NCBI GenBank assembly: GCA_031082425.1
Contig: JAVHLB010000005.1
Coordinates: 1-64,000 of the forward strand
Length of the DNA: 64,000 nt
Direction of reading: 5' to 3'
Origin: Candidatus Edwardsbacteria bacterium
Lineage (GTDB): Bacteria; Edwardsbacteria; AC1; EtOH8
This document shows, piece after piece, positions 41,432-51,500 of this stretch (positions within the stretch are counted from its first letter, which is position 1; each line of letters starts with the position of its first letter). Made by a program: the position numbers and the translations under genes. Below the pieces are notes generated by a model. The model did no database searches. It saw nothing but the letters and a program-made list of their open reading frames with translations, and had not been told where the DNA came from.

Positions 41432-42031
41432 TCACCTGAAATACAAACTATAGGCAATGCCTACCCTCCACGGATTTTCCCCATCCTTCCAATTATACCC
41501 CACCTTGGGCAGCAACCTCAGCTCCTTCTCCCCGAACCTCAGCTTGGGCCAAATATAGGCCTCCTCGGGCTTCCAGGGCCACGCCATGGGCCCGTTCACC
41601 TCCCCGCCCAGCCCAAGACCCAGCCAATGGTCATATCGCGGCCCCTGGGCCTCCCTGGAGGCCTTCAGCAGCATATTGGTGCTATCCTGCCATTCCTGGT
41701 AGATCCTGGTCTGCCGCTCGGTGGCTTCGGTCTGCCGGCGCACCGCCTCGGTAAAGGTGGTATAGTCCGTCACGGTCTTCTCCTCGGTCACCGAGGTGTC
41801 CCGCTTTCCCGGGCCGGTCACCGTCACTGTGGTGGTGCTGCTGGTGATCTTCCCCGTCTCCTTCCCGGTCTCGGTGCTGGTGGTGGTGCTGGAATCCTTC
41901 TCCGCCGTCTCGGTGGTCCCGGACCCTGCCGCCACGCTGGTGGTTACTGCCGGCGCTCCGGGCTTCACAAAGTACATCACGCTGGCGCCCAGGGTCAGCC
42001 CCAGCAAGAATGCTAAAAGTATGTTTTTCAT
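41432..42031 (-). CDS. Predicted spanin-like or membrane-anchored late protein
   Basis: A 199-residue protein with an N-terminal membrane anchor (LLAFLLGLTLGASVMYFV), a serine/threonine-rich low-complexity stretch (about residues 30-75), a predicted coiled coil (EAVRRQTEATERQTRIYQEW) and a beta-rich C-terminus (WLGLGLGGEV, GIAYSLYF). The layout and the position at the end of a lysis cluster fit an inner-membrane spanin or a periplasm-spanning protein, but the beta-rich end is not typical. Confidence 0.45.
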   Translation of the reverse strand: MKNILLAFLLGLTLGASVMYFVKPGAPAVTTSVAAGSGTTETAEKDSSTTTSTETGKETGKITSSTTTVTVTGPGKRDTSVTEEKTVTDYTTFTEAVRRQTEATERQTRIYQEWQDSTNMLLKASREAQGPRYDHWLGLGLGGEVNGPMAWPWKPEEAYIWPKLRFGEKELRLLPKVGYNWKDGENPWRVGIAYSLYFR

Positions 42032-42037
42032 TTGCCC

Positions 42038-42334
42038 TTATCTCCTAAAAATGAATGATAAAATTACGAACAACAACAGCAGCCCGCTGTTGAGATAGTT
42101 CCAGATGATCTTCGGGGTATTCCTTATGGATTTCAGGGAGCTCTCCACGGTCTTCCGCCAATCCTTTATCTCCTCGATCTCCCAAACCAAACAGCCCTTC
42201 ACGTCCCCGTTGCCGAAGATCCTTTTGCATACCTTGTCCAGCTTCTCGTCGTTGGCGTCCAGCTTGGGGATCACCTTGCTGTCCAGGGCCTCTTCGATCA
42301 TATCACGGAGCTCTTCCCTCTCTGCTGCTGTCAT
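42038..42334 (-). CDS. Small late protein with C-terminal membrane segment
   Basis: A 98-residue protein: charged helix followed by a hydrophobic C-terminal segment (SGLLLLFVILSFIFRR). Position next to the other small membrane proteins suggests lysis (holin-type or regulator). The stop lies 6 nt upstream of the next gene start. Confidence 0.5.
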   Translation of the reverse strand: MTAAEREELRDMIEEALDSKVIPKLDANDEKLDKVCKRIFGNGDVKGCLVWEIEEIKDWRKTVESSLKSIRNTPKIIWNYLNSGLLLLFVILSFIFRR

Positions 42335-42338
42335 GGCC

Positions 42339-42734
42339 CTATCCCTCTGGTTTTATGTCAGGTTGTTCTTCCCCGGCTTTTTTGGCCGCCAATTTCTCGG
42401 CGGCCTTCATGCCCTTGTTCCATAGGCTATCGGCGATATATCCTATGGCCGACATGAACACTCCGTAACCTATCCCGGAGAATGCCGCCAGCTTCTCATA
42501 ATTGACAGCCCAGCCCTTCATTCCCAGCCAGATGATAAAAATGAAAGAGAACAAAAAACAAGACAAAATAAACCTAATTTTTCGGCTCCGATAGTATGCC
42601 TTAAATGCCTCTTCGCTTTCCCCTTCATCCGGCGTTTGTGTTACAAAATCCGATAGCAGATGCGCAAAAGCTCCCGCTATTCCCAGCAAATAGAATCCCA
42701 ATACGGCCAGAATTTTGATTAAAAGCGCAGTCAT
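42339..42734 (-). CDS. Candidate holin
   Basis: A 131-residue protein with about three hydrophobic segments (IKILAVLGFYLLGIAGAFAH, RFILSCFLFSFIFIIWLGM, and a weaker one near residues 90-105) and a charged C-terminus rich in lysine and glutamate, a common holin layout. It lies just after the endolysin gene in the late transcript. There is no sequence motif that proves holin function. Confidence 0.5.
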   Translation of the reverse strand: MTALLIKILAVLGFYLLGIAGAFAHLLSDFVTQTPDEGESEEAFKAYYRSRKIRFILSCFLFSFIFIIWLGMKGWAVNYEKLAAFSGIGYGVFMSAIGYIADSLWNKGMKAAEKLAAKKAGEEQPDIKPEG

Positions 42735-42791
42735 TGTTGATCTCCTTTTTAATGATTTATTATTGTTGTATTATCATATTGTAGAGGCGTG

Positions 42792-42855
42792 GTGCCCTCG
42801 CCCAGGGTGGGGTCCTCCCTCTCCAAATGCGTTTGTAGAGGGGCGGGGTGAGGTC
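42792..42855. repeat. GC-rich repeat copy overlapping the endolysin stop codon
   Basis: Two adjoining variants (CCCTCGCCCAGGGTGGGGTC, then CCCTCTCCAAATGCG...GAGGGGCGGGGTGAGGTC). The last bases overlap the stop codon of the endolysin gene. Confidence 0.8.
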
Positions 42856-43324
42856 ATATCACCTCAAACAGCCTGTATATTCCGGCAAAGCGGGTCCCAA
42901 AGTGCGCCATCACATCATCCAGGCTGGTGATGCATACCATGCTGTAGGGGCGGCCCCGGGCTTCTATCAGCATCGGCCAGCCAAAGGGAGCCATCGAGCC
43001 GATCGCCATCATCACATGGCCGATCCGGGCCATGTCCTTGTCCCAAAGGAATACCAGGTCGCCGGGCTGAATGTCCTTGGATAGCGGGTATGGGATCTGC
43101 TTGCCGTTCTTTTCGCAGTATTCCCGCTGGGCCGCTGCGCCGTCCGGCAGGGGTATCTGTGGGTAGTCGTTGTAAAGCCGCTCGGTTGTTTCGGAGCAGT
43201 CCAGATCCCGGGCATTCTCCAGATCGCCGGGCTTTACTTCAGCCCCCAGGCGGTAGGGTGTGCCGATCTTGTCCCTGGCCGCCAGAGCCATCCGGTCCCG
43301 GAGCTGTGGGGTAATCTTCACCAT
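42854..43324 (-). CDS. NlpC/P60-type endolysin
   Basis: A 156-residue cysteine peptidase probably cutting the peptidoglycan stem peptide at lysis. The catalytic cysteine lies in DLDCSETT, the histidine in RIGHVMMAIG, and a third residue in LIEARGR. The start ATG at 43324 has AAAGGAAGG upstream; a GTG two codons earlier is in frame. The final codon and stop lie at the edge of a GC-rich repeat copy, whose TGACCTCACCCC supplies the stop. Confidence 0.8.
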   Translation of the reverse strand: MVKITPQLRDRMALAARDKIGTPYRLGAEVKPGDLENARDLDCSETTERLYNDYPQIPLPDGAAAQREYCEKNGKQIPYPLSKDIQPGDLVFLWDKDMARIGHVMMAIGSMAPFGWPMLIEARGRPYSMVCITSLDDVMAHFGTRFAGIYRLFEVI

Positions 43325-43424
43325 ATTCACCTTCCTTTAATTCCTTGGTTATCTGGCCGGAGATTACCCCCGGCATAAATCCCAGCACGCCCACCACGAC
43401 CAGAACAAAAGCGATTGCGGCCAT
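43239..43424 (-). CDS. Small membrane protein overlapping the endolysin
   Basis: A 61-residue protein beginning MAAIAFVLVVVGVLGFMPGV, one membrane segment, then a charged tail. It has a strong AAGGAG site and overlaps the first ~86 nt of the endolysin in another frame. Its start overlaps the stop of the preceding 44-residue gene (TAATG). Overlapping small membrane genes next to an endolysin are typical of lysis control, but its role is inferred. Confidence 0.5.
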   Translation of the reverse strand: MAAIAFVLVVVGVLGFMPGVISGQITKELKEGEYGEDYPTAPGPDGSGGQGQDRHTLPPGG

Positions 43425-43558
43425 TACTTTCTCCTTATAAACCCCTGTATCAGGCAGTTTGCGGCCAGGCTGACGAACGAAAACATTACCGGGTTGACCC
43501 ATCTGGCATCGTTGTCCGCAAGGCTTTTGTCGTTCCGCTTATCCCACCACTTGCTCAT
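43424..43558 (-). CDS. 44-residue late membrane protein
   Basis: A short reading frame, beginning MSKWWDKRNDKSLAD and ending in a hydrophobic helix (VMFSFVSLAANCLIQGF) followed by IRRK. The stop overlaps the next start (TAATG), so it is translated with it. It is too short for most gene finders. No clear ribosome site, so confidence is moderate. Confidence 0.45.
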   Translation of the reverse strand: MSKWWDKRNDKSLADNDARWVNPVMFSFVSLAANCLIQGFIRRK

Positions 43559-43576
43559 TATGCACCATATAAATAT

Positions 43577-44944
43577 TCACGGTTTCAAAACAACCCACGC
43601 CCCGCCCAAGTAACAGAGCAGACTATCGGTCGTAGTGTCTCCATCAATAGCTATAATATCACCAAGAGCCGGTGTAGCTGGTCGTGTCCCCTTGGCATAG
43701 GGAGTAAAGCCCTGAATGTATGGCTGCGTTCGGCTGTCAACCGCTTTGCCACGGAAATTTAATGTATCGGCACACCACCCATCGGAACTATCTGGTGCAG
43801 TATATACTCCATTTTGGCCAATCCATACTCCACCATTGCCATACAAAGTTATTCCTGTTTTATTCCCACCCTGCAACCAAGCACGACCATTTGCAAAAAG
43901 AGAACCAAAATATATATCACCATTACCACGATAGATTCCTGTATTCGCATGAACGATACTACCAACCTGAACAATATTTGTTGCATTTACTGTATCTACA
44001 TAAGCAGCATTCCACGCATTGCCCGATGCACCGAGGGAGCCGGTGCCGGAAGTAAGGGGAAGGACAAGATTTGACCGCACACCGCTATCACCATAAAACC
44101 AATGCCCGCCCGGAGCATTTACTTCAAACGCCCGTTTGTGGGATGTGGTATGGAACGCCAGCCAGCTATCGCAGTTTATAGCAACGGTAGAGGTGTCTTG
44201 GCTGCGTATAATCGTAGCCGTAAGGCCGGTCGCTCCCGGCGCATTAATAGTAATATAACTGCCAAGGGCTGTAGCATTAGCGGCTCGCACTGAATCGTAT
44301 GTCCCGAAAATGTTAGATAGGTTTCCGTCTGCCTTGCTGTGATTGGCAACAGTGATAACGTTGTCCCCGTTTATCGTATCTCCACTGCCAACAACAACCG
44401 AGCCGACCCCTTGTAAATATCCCTTGTTCCCGATAAGAACATGCCCGTCAGAACCGGGCCGGGATGTGTTATAAAATCCAGCATCAAAGCTATTGCACCC
44501 ATACCCGGTGTTGCCCGTTCCGACAACCGTTATCCCATCCGTGCATGTTGAGCCGTCCCAAACCACATTGTTATTGGTTCCAAAAAGGAACGTTTGCGAC
44601 GCCTGATGTATTCTGTTATACATGCCAAAAATGGCCGATGAAGAAGATACTCCGCCAAGTTGATTATTGATGCCAACAACAGCGGCCCTGGCCGAGCTAT
44701 TACTGTCAGCTATGCCAATACATATTCCGCTGTCGGACAGTGCGGCACCAACTGGGTTGCCAATAAACTCCCCGCCGTAATATTTCCAGGCATACACCCT
44801 CGCCCAGCGATAACTGTCAAGTCCCAAATAATAGACATTATCGATAGAAGGGTAATAATTTCCCGCAGTCGTTTGATCTGGGATCCAGGCCAGCGCCGTT
44901 CCGGCCATCAGCAGAATTGCCAAGAATAAAGCTATCTTTTTCAT
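43577..44944 (-). CDS. Secreted fibre- or adhesin-like late protein
   Basis: A 455-residue protein with a clear signal peptide (MKKIALFLAILLMAGTALA). The middle repeats glycine/asparagine-rich segments (VVGSGDTINGDNVITV, IFGTYDSVRAANATALGSYI) that resemble the head repeats of trimeric adhesins and phage fibres. The C-terminus ends in a short beta-rich segment (LLCYLGGAWVVLKP). A signal peptide on a fibre-like protein is unusual: phage fibres are normally made in the cytoplasm. It may be displayed on the host surface, or the gene may come from a host adhesin. The gene is less GC-rich than its neighbours. Confidence 0.6.
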   Translation of the reverse strand: MKKIALFLAILLMAGTALAWIPDQTTAGNYYPSIDNVYYLGLDSYRWARVYAWKYYGGEFIGNPVGAALSDSGICIGIADSNSSARAAVVGINNQLGGVSSSSAIFGMYNRIHQASQTFLFGTNNNVVWDGSTCTDGITVVGTGNTGYGCNSFDAGFYNTSRPGSDGHVLIGNKGYLQGVGSVVVGSGDTINGDNVITVANHSKADGNLSNIFGTYDSVRAANATALGSYITINAPGATGLTATIIRSQDTSTVAINCDSWLAFHTTSHKRAFEVNAPGGHWFYGDSGVRSNLVLPLTSGTGSLGASGNAWNAAYVDTVNATNIVQVGSIVHANTGIYRGNGDIYFGSLFANGRAWLQGGNKTGITLYGNGGVWIGQNGVYTAPDSSDGWCADTLNFRGKAVDSRTQPYIQGFTPYAKGTRPATPALGDIIAIDGDTTTDSLLCYLGGAWVVLKP

Positions 44945-44971
44945 TTTATCATTCCTTTAATTACAGTTCTT

Positions 44972-45469
44972 TTACCGGTCCACGGTCAGCAGCTGCCAGA
45001 TCTTCAAACCCTGCAGGGTATCCGGTCCGGCATTGGTGGCAATGCCCCTCAAAAAATTCACCCGGGGAATATTGCTGGTCATGTCGTACACCCGTTCGCA
45101 GTAATTTCCGGCACTATGGTTTATCAAAGTGTCGGTAAAGGCTATGCTGTCGGTAAAGCCGTAGGCGCTAAACCCGTACAGCGGCCGGTTCGAGCCCTGC
45201 AGCTTAAAGATCACTATGGCCGTGTCCTTGTTGCTGGCCTGCTTCAGGCTGTCCCAGTAGCTCAAGCTGTAGCCTCCCCACTGGGCGAACGGGATCACCT
45301 GTAGGGTGCAGGCCTGGCCGGGGCTAAGGCTTATCGTCACGTCCATCTCCGGCCGGATGGGCTTTTTTATCTGCATCACGGCATAATCGTTCGATACCAT
45401 GATGTTCTGGCCCATCCCCGCGGCGGCCGCCAGGGCCAGCAGCGTGATCAAGATAACTATCCGTTTCAT
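44972..45469 (-). CDS. Secreted late protein, unknown function
   Basis: A 165-residue protein with a signal peptide (MKRIVILITLLALAAAAGMGQ). The mature part is beta-rich with aromatic residues (PLYGFSAYGFTDSIAFTD). No recognised domain. It sits between the 2137-aa gene and the fibre-like gene, so it is made with virion proteins but carries an export signal. Confidence 0.55.
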   Translation of the reverse strand: MKRIVILITLLALAAAAGMGQNIMVSNDYAVMQIKKPIRPEMDVTISLSPGQACTLQVIPFAQWGGYSLSYWDSLKQASNKDTAIVIFKLQGSNRPLYGFSAYGFTDSIAFTDTLINHSAGNYCERVYDMTSNIPRVNFLRGIATNAGPDTLQGLKIWQLLTVDR

Positions 45470-45505
45470 GTTCTCTCCTTTGGTTTTGATTTGATATTTG
45501 ATGAT

Positions 45506-48500
45506 TTATTTTCCGGTTAACCTATCCTTAAGCATCTTGGTATACGCCGGATTTCCCCTCTCCGCATCGGGGAGGGTGGCGGAAGCCGGGAGGGGTCTTC
45601 CCTGATCTCTATTCTTCTCCCTGTAATACATCTTCCGGTATTCCCGCCGGATGTCCTTCTCCACGTGCTTTACCCAGTCGGCCAGCTTGGCGTTGTCCTC
45701 CGGCATGGCGCCCCGTCGCTTGGCTATAATCTTGCTCATCGCCGGGTCCAGCATGTTGTCCAAATACCACCGGTAGGCCAGTCCGGTCTTCTCCAGGGCC
45801 TCGGCCGGGATCTCGCTCAGCAGCTGCTCCAGATCGTCCTCTTTTATCCCGGCCAGCGGGGCGCTCATGGCTAAGCTCATGCCCAGCTGCTTCTCGTTTC
45901 CACCCAGCTTCTTGTATTCGGCAAAGTATTTCTGCTCCGCCTTCTTGTCGCCGTATCTCTGGGCCAGCTTGTAGTTGTACAGGGCGTTGGCCCTGGGGGT
46001 TGGCTCAAAGCCGGCCGATTCCTTTCCGGTCTTTTCCAGCCACTGGTATTTGGCGCTCTTCACCTGGCCGTAGGCCGCCTCCCCGGCGTCTACCGTCCGG
46101 TAGGCCAGCAGGGCCTCGGTCAGCTCCTGGCCCAGAGGCCGCATCGGCTTCCCGGTGGCATAGCGGTAGGGTATGTTCATGGCCGCTCCCAGCGTTCCCA
46201 GGGCGTGCTCGGTTCTGTCCCTTATCGGTTGCTGCTTGAACACGTCCGGGAAAAGCCTTTTGCCGCTCAGCAGTTCGGTATACAGCTTCACGTCCGGCCG
46301 GATGGATTGCACCACTTTGTTCACCACCGCCTTTCCGGCCTCCGCCGTCTTATCCTTGATGGTGGCCTTGCCCTCCCGGATATCCTTCACGTCGTACCAC
46401 ACGTCCTCCAGCCCCACCCAGTCCAGGGCGTCGCTCAGCGCTCCCTGGAACCTTATGGTCAGCGGATTCCCTCCCTTGTCCCGGCCTATGATCACATGAA
46501 CGGACCGCCTCTGCTGTTCGCTCAGCTTTTTCTCCTCCTCCGGCCACACCAGGTGATTCCAGGAGTTCACCGCCGCCATCAGCATCCCCGCCTGGGCTAT
46601 CTTCACCGGCAGCTTCATGGCCGCCCGGGCCACTTTGCCGGCCGCCGCCTGCCCCATCGCCCGGGATCCCCGCCCCTCGTCGCCCATGTTCTTCATTATC
46701 CGCACGTAGCGCGGGGTGTTTATCTCCATCCAGGAATAGAACGGTATCAGCCGCTCCCGCATGTAATTCCCGGCCTCGGTCAGCGCGCCGTAATCACCCA
46801 ACAGTTCCCGGCTAAGCTTGGCCGCCTTCCTCACCGGATCGTTTATGCCGTCGATGTCGGCCTTCTCGCTGGCCCCGTATACCTTCCTGCCGGCGGCTGT
46901 CTGTTTGCGGAACCACTTGTAGGCCGCCAGCCGCAAAAAACTTTCCCTAAAGTTGGTCAGTTCCCGCACGTTGTGAAAGTATTTTTTCACGTAGAACGGG
47001 TCTATTTCGTTCCGGCCGGTCAGCACCTTCAGTATGGCGTCGCTGGATATGTCCTGGATCTCGTTCACGGTCTGCCCGGAGCTGATCACCCCGTATTTTA
47101 CCGCTTCCTTCACATCCTGGCTTTCGCCCTTCTTGCCGTAAAAGGCCAGCAGATCCTTCATGGTTGCCGGTCCCTCCCTCAAAATGGAGGGGTTGTAGGC
47201 CAGGGTCACGTCCAGGTCGCCCGACATGTTGTTCAGGTTGTATTTTATAAAGCGGAAGGGGTTTAACAGCACCCACTGCTTCCATTTGCTCATGGTCCAG
47301 CGAATGAATTTGTCCAGCGGGTTCCGTTTGCTCACCGTAAAATACTCCCCGTCCATGGCCTTGGCCAGCTCCTGGGGTATCACCATCTTGTCCTCGGCCG
47401 CCACGCTGCGCACCGATTTCTCTATCAACTGCTCGGCGTTGGCGTACATCGATTTTATCTTGTCGCTGTCCGAAAGGTTCCCGGCCGGGCTTTCCTTCAG
47501 GGCCTGCACAAAGCTGTCCACCAGCTCCTCGGCCACCCCGTAGGTCTCAAACCACACCGAGCCCGGCTTGGCCGCCCACTCCACAAATCCCTTGGGTATC
47601 TGGTGGTACGGCTCCACCTTTATGCCGTATTTGCGCTTCAGGTCCAGCCTCAGCTGCTTCCGCTCTATCTTGGCCAGCATCTGGCTGATCACCTCAAAGT
47701 CGGCCTCCAGAATATTGGTGTTGTAATCCTTGGAGGATCCCAGCCTCTGGTGCTGGAATCCGGCCTTAAAGTTCTTCAGGCTCCCCGGCTCGCCGCCGGC
47801 GCCTTCGTCCTTCTTGGCCCTGAAGTATTCCAGTACCTGCCGGTGAAAATACCGGTCGTAGTTCTTGGCGTTCTCCTCCGATATCACCCCGTGCTTGGCC
47901 GCCAGCTCGCCCACCGCCTTGTAGATCTTTCCCCGCATCTCCACGGCCTTCTTCACTTCCGGCTGGCCGTCGGCCCACTTTTTCAGCTGGTTAAAGTAGC
48001 TGGCCGCCTCCAGGTCGTTCTTAAAGCCGAATGGCAGCTCCCGGCTGTAGCTGGCGTCCCCCACCTGTTCCTCGGTGGCCACCAGCCGGTTGCCGTCCTC
48101 GGTGATCAGCTTGTCCAGGTTGTACCAGCTCTCCTTCTCGTTCCCGCTCTGCTCGAATCTAAAGTACAGCCTGGCCCGTTCGCCCTTGCGGTCCACCTCC
48201 AGAATGCGCCCCATCCCTATCTGGTTCTCCGGCCTCACCCTCATGCCGTTCTCGGCTACTAGGGCCTTGCGGCTGTACAGCCCCTCGTCGATCGACCTTA
48301 TCAGGTCTTTCATCATGGCCAGCCGGGAAAATCCCTTAAACTGCTGCCGGTTCATCGGGGCTGTCACCTTGCGGATATAGTCCAGGGTCTTGGAACGGCT
48401 GCGCTCGTTGGTGTCCCTGGCCAGCCTCAGCCAGTCCACCGCGTCGGCAAAAAAGCCGTTGTTGGCCTTGGGATCCAGGTCCCGGAACGTCCTGGTGAAC

Positions 48501-51500
48501 ACATTCTTGGCTGTGGTCGTCCAGCGCTTCATCCGGTCGATTATCGGCTCCCGGCCGATCCCAAAGGCCTCCTCCATCCGGGCCTCGGCGTCGGTCTGGG
48601 CCCTGGGCGGCGTCATAACTTCGGCTTTCCTCTTAGTATCAATGCCCCTCTCCCCGGTCACCGAGCCTGTCGAGATGCCGCTTTTTATATTTTCATTTTG
48701 CAATTTGCCTTTTGCATTAAATCCCCTCGTTTCCTGCTTTACGCTCAAGCCCAAAGCCGGCCCTTGCACCAGATCTTTCCCCATCCGGTCCAGTTCCTTC
48801 TCCACCTCCGCCAGGCTGGTCTGTCCTTTTTCCTCCTGCACCTCCCGATCGGTCTTCAGTCCTTCCTGGTCAAATATGGTCCCCCGGTCCGATTTGGTGG
48901 CGGCCTTCTGCTTCATCGGTCCCCGCGGCATCTCCCGCCCGGCCATCCCTTCCATCATTGCCTGCTCTATTTTCTTCCCTCTCCCTTCGGGGGAGGGTGG
49001 CGAAGCAGGGAGGGGTTTTCCCTCTCCCACAGGGGGAGGGGCAGGGGTGGGGTTGGGCCCTCTCCCCTCCCTGTTCATCACCGGCATCCCTTCTCCCTCT
49101 CCAAATGCTTTTGGAAAGGGCCGGGGTGAGGTCTCCCCTGTCCCCTGTATTAAGCTTTCCTGATCCACCATCAGCTTTTCAAACGGGTCCACCTTGTAGG
49201 TCTTCCCGTCCTGAATGGTGTACTCTCCGTCCTTATAGGCCTTCACGCTGTATTTCTCGCCCTTTATGGTGAAGCTGTCGCCTACCTGCAGGTCGCCTAT
49301 GTTTATCTCCTGCGTCGGAGCGGGGCTGGCCTTTATCTGCTCGTTAAAGTCATTTATGGCCTTCACGGTCAGCTTTACGGTCTTGGCCTGGATCTCTGTC
49401 AGCTTCTTCCCGGCCAGGGCCTTTTCCACCAGGGGAATAAGGGTGGACGGAATTTCCGGCAGGTCCAGCGTCGGCAGCCCCTGCTTTTCGATATACGACC
49501 GCTCCAGGTTGCGGAATAACTGCGTTCTCTTGTCCTTCACTCCCCGCTCGGCCTTAATGGCATCCATGCCCTCTTTCAGAACATTCAGATCCTGCTCGGT
49601 TATTTCAGTGCCTATATCCCCTCTCCCTTCGGGGGAGGGTGGCGAAGCCGGAAGTGGTTTCTCCTGTATTTGCGGCGGGACCTCTATATTTTCATTTTGC
49701 AATTTGTTATTTGCCTTTTGTTCTGCCGGTGTTCCCGCCTTGAATTCCTGATAATCCTTCCGTATATCCTCCACCGCCTGGCTCATCTTCTTGGTCTTGT
49801 CGAATGTGGTCTTTATCTCCTCGGCCATTCTCAGGCCGCCCCGGTCCATGATATAATCCGGCCAGTCCTCGGTCGGGATCCCGGCCTTTTCCATCAGCCG
49901 GGCCTGCATGTCGTTCCACCACTCGCCCGGTATCAAATGCCGGATATCCTGGATCCTTCCCTTTTCGGCCTTTTTCTTCATGTCGTTCTTTTGCTCCGGG
50001 GTCAAAGCCATATACTGCTCGGCGGTGGCCACCCGGTTCCTGCCCATGTATTTGGCCAGCTTGGCCGCCATGTTGGCCGATTCTTCCTGGCCGCCCTGTT
50101 CCCCTATGCCCACCGAAAATGTTATGTTGAACGGCTTGCCGTCCGGCGCTATAAAGGGGTTGGCCTCCATGGTCGCCCGCAGATCCTCGGAAAATGCGGC
50201 CGGGTCCGTTTCCGCCGGCGCGGAGAAGATGTTCTCGTCGCCCATCGGTGTGGCATGGGTCATTATCCCGTGCCGCTTGGCCACCTGGTCGGCAATGTCG
50301 GCAGCGTATTTTATGGCCTCATCTCCCACTTTGTCGCCGTAGGCGTCGTTTATGCCCTTAAAATTGTCCAGGTCGGCGTAGATCACCGTTTCCCCGGCCG
50401 CCTGCCTTTGAGCATAGGAAGGAATGCCCTTGGAAGGTATCCCTTCCTGCCAGCCTGCCCGGTTAAGCTTTCCGGTCAGCGTGGAAATTCTGCCTGTCTC
50501 GATGGCCTGTTCGGTGGCCTTATTTGCCGCTTTAAGCTTCCCTATCATTCCCTCGGTGGTGGCCTTTATCCGGGGATCCTTTATGCTGGCCAGCCCTTGC
50601 CGTATCTCCTCGCTGGTCATCTTCTCCGAGTTCTCCAAAAGGCCCCTGGCGCTCTCCAGGTCCACCCCCTTGGCCGGATCGTCCTGGGCGCTGGCCTGGT
50701 ATGCCTTCTGCACTTTCTCGGCGCTGGGGTCGCTCTGGGCCTCTTCTATGGCCGCCTGGGTCTCCGGCCGCAGGTCTGCGCTCCCGCCTATCCCGGAGAC
50801 CAATAGGGTTATCAGCGCGGTCGGCATCCTCTGCTGGGATGCCTCCTGCCTGGGGGTCAATCCGCTGCCCTTTATCCCGGCTTTCACCTCCAAAGCCCTC
50901 TGGCCGTAATTCTGGACCTCCTCCTGCCCGTGCTGGAATGCCCAGTTGCCCAAAAAGCGCACCGCCTTGTCCCACCCGGGCGAAAGCTTCAGCTTGCCCA
51001 GCGTCCCGGTTATTTTGGCCGCCAGGGCCGGGCTTTTGCCGGCAATGGCCCCGCCGAACTTGGGAAACAGCCCCATCATCAGGTACTGGCTGGCGGCGTC
51101 CAGCGATCCCTGGAGCATGGCGTTCATAAAAGCCTGGTCCTTCACCGCGGCCTCCACCCTTATGTTGGCCTGGGCCTTGGCTTCCGGCCGGCTCATGCCC
51201 TGCAAAACAAGCTCCCGCTCTATGGCCGGAGCCATTTCGTCCCGGGCCTTGGTGATAAATTCATCGTAACTGCCGGAGCCGTACAGCGCCCCGGTGGCCG
51301 CCGGCGCCAACGGTCCGGCCAAAGAGGAAAGGGCCATGGTGGACAGCACGTCGGTGGTTCCGCTTATCACGTCCGCCGTGGTCTGCAGGGCCTGGTTGCC
51401 CTTGGCCATCCGATCGATGCTTTCCTGCCAGCCTCCGGTGGCCGTTTCGCCCAGATCCCTCAGCTTTTGGGCCGTTTCCTGGGCCGCTATGGCGCTCCGG

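Noticed and set aside
46205..47266. 353-codon rightward frame inside the giant late gene
   Set aside because: It lies wholly within the leftward 2137-residue gene, whose frame stays open for 6.4 kb.
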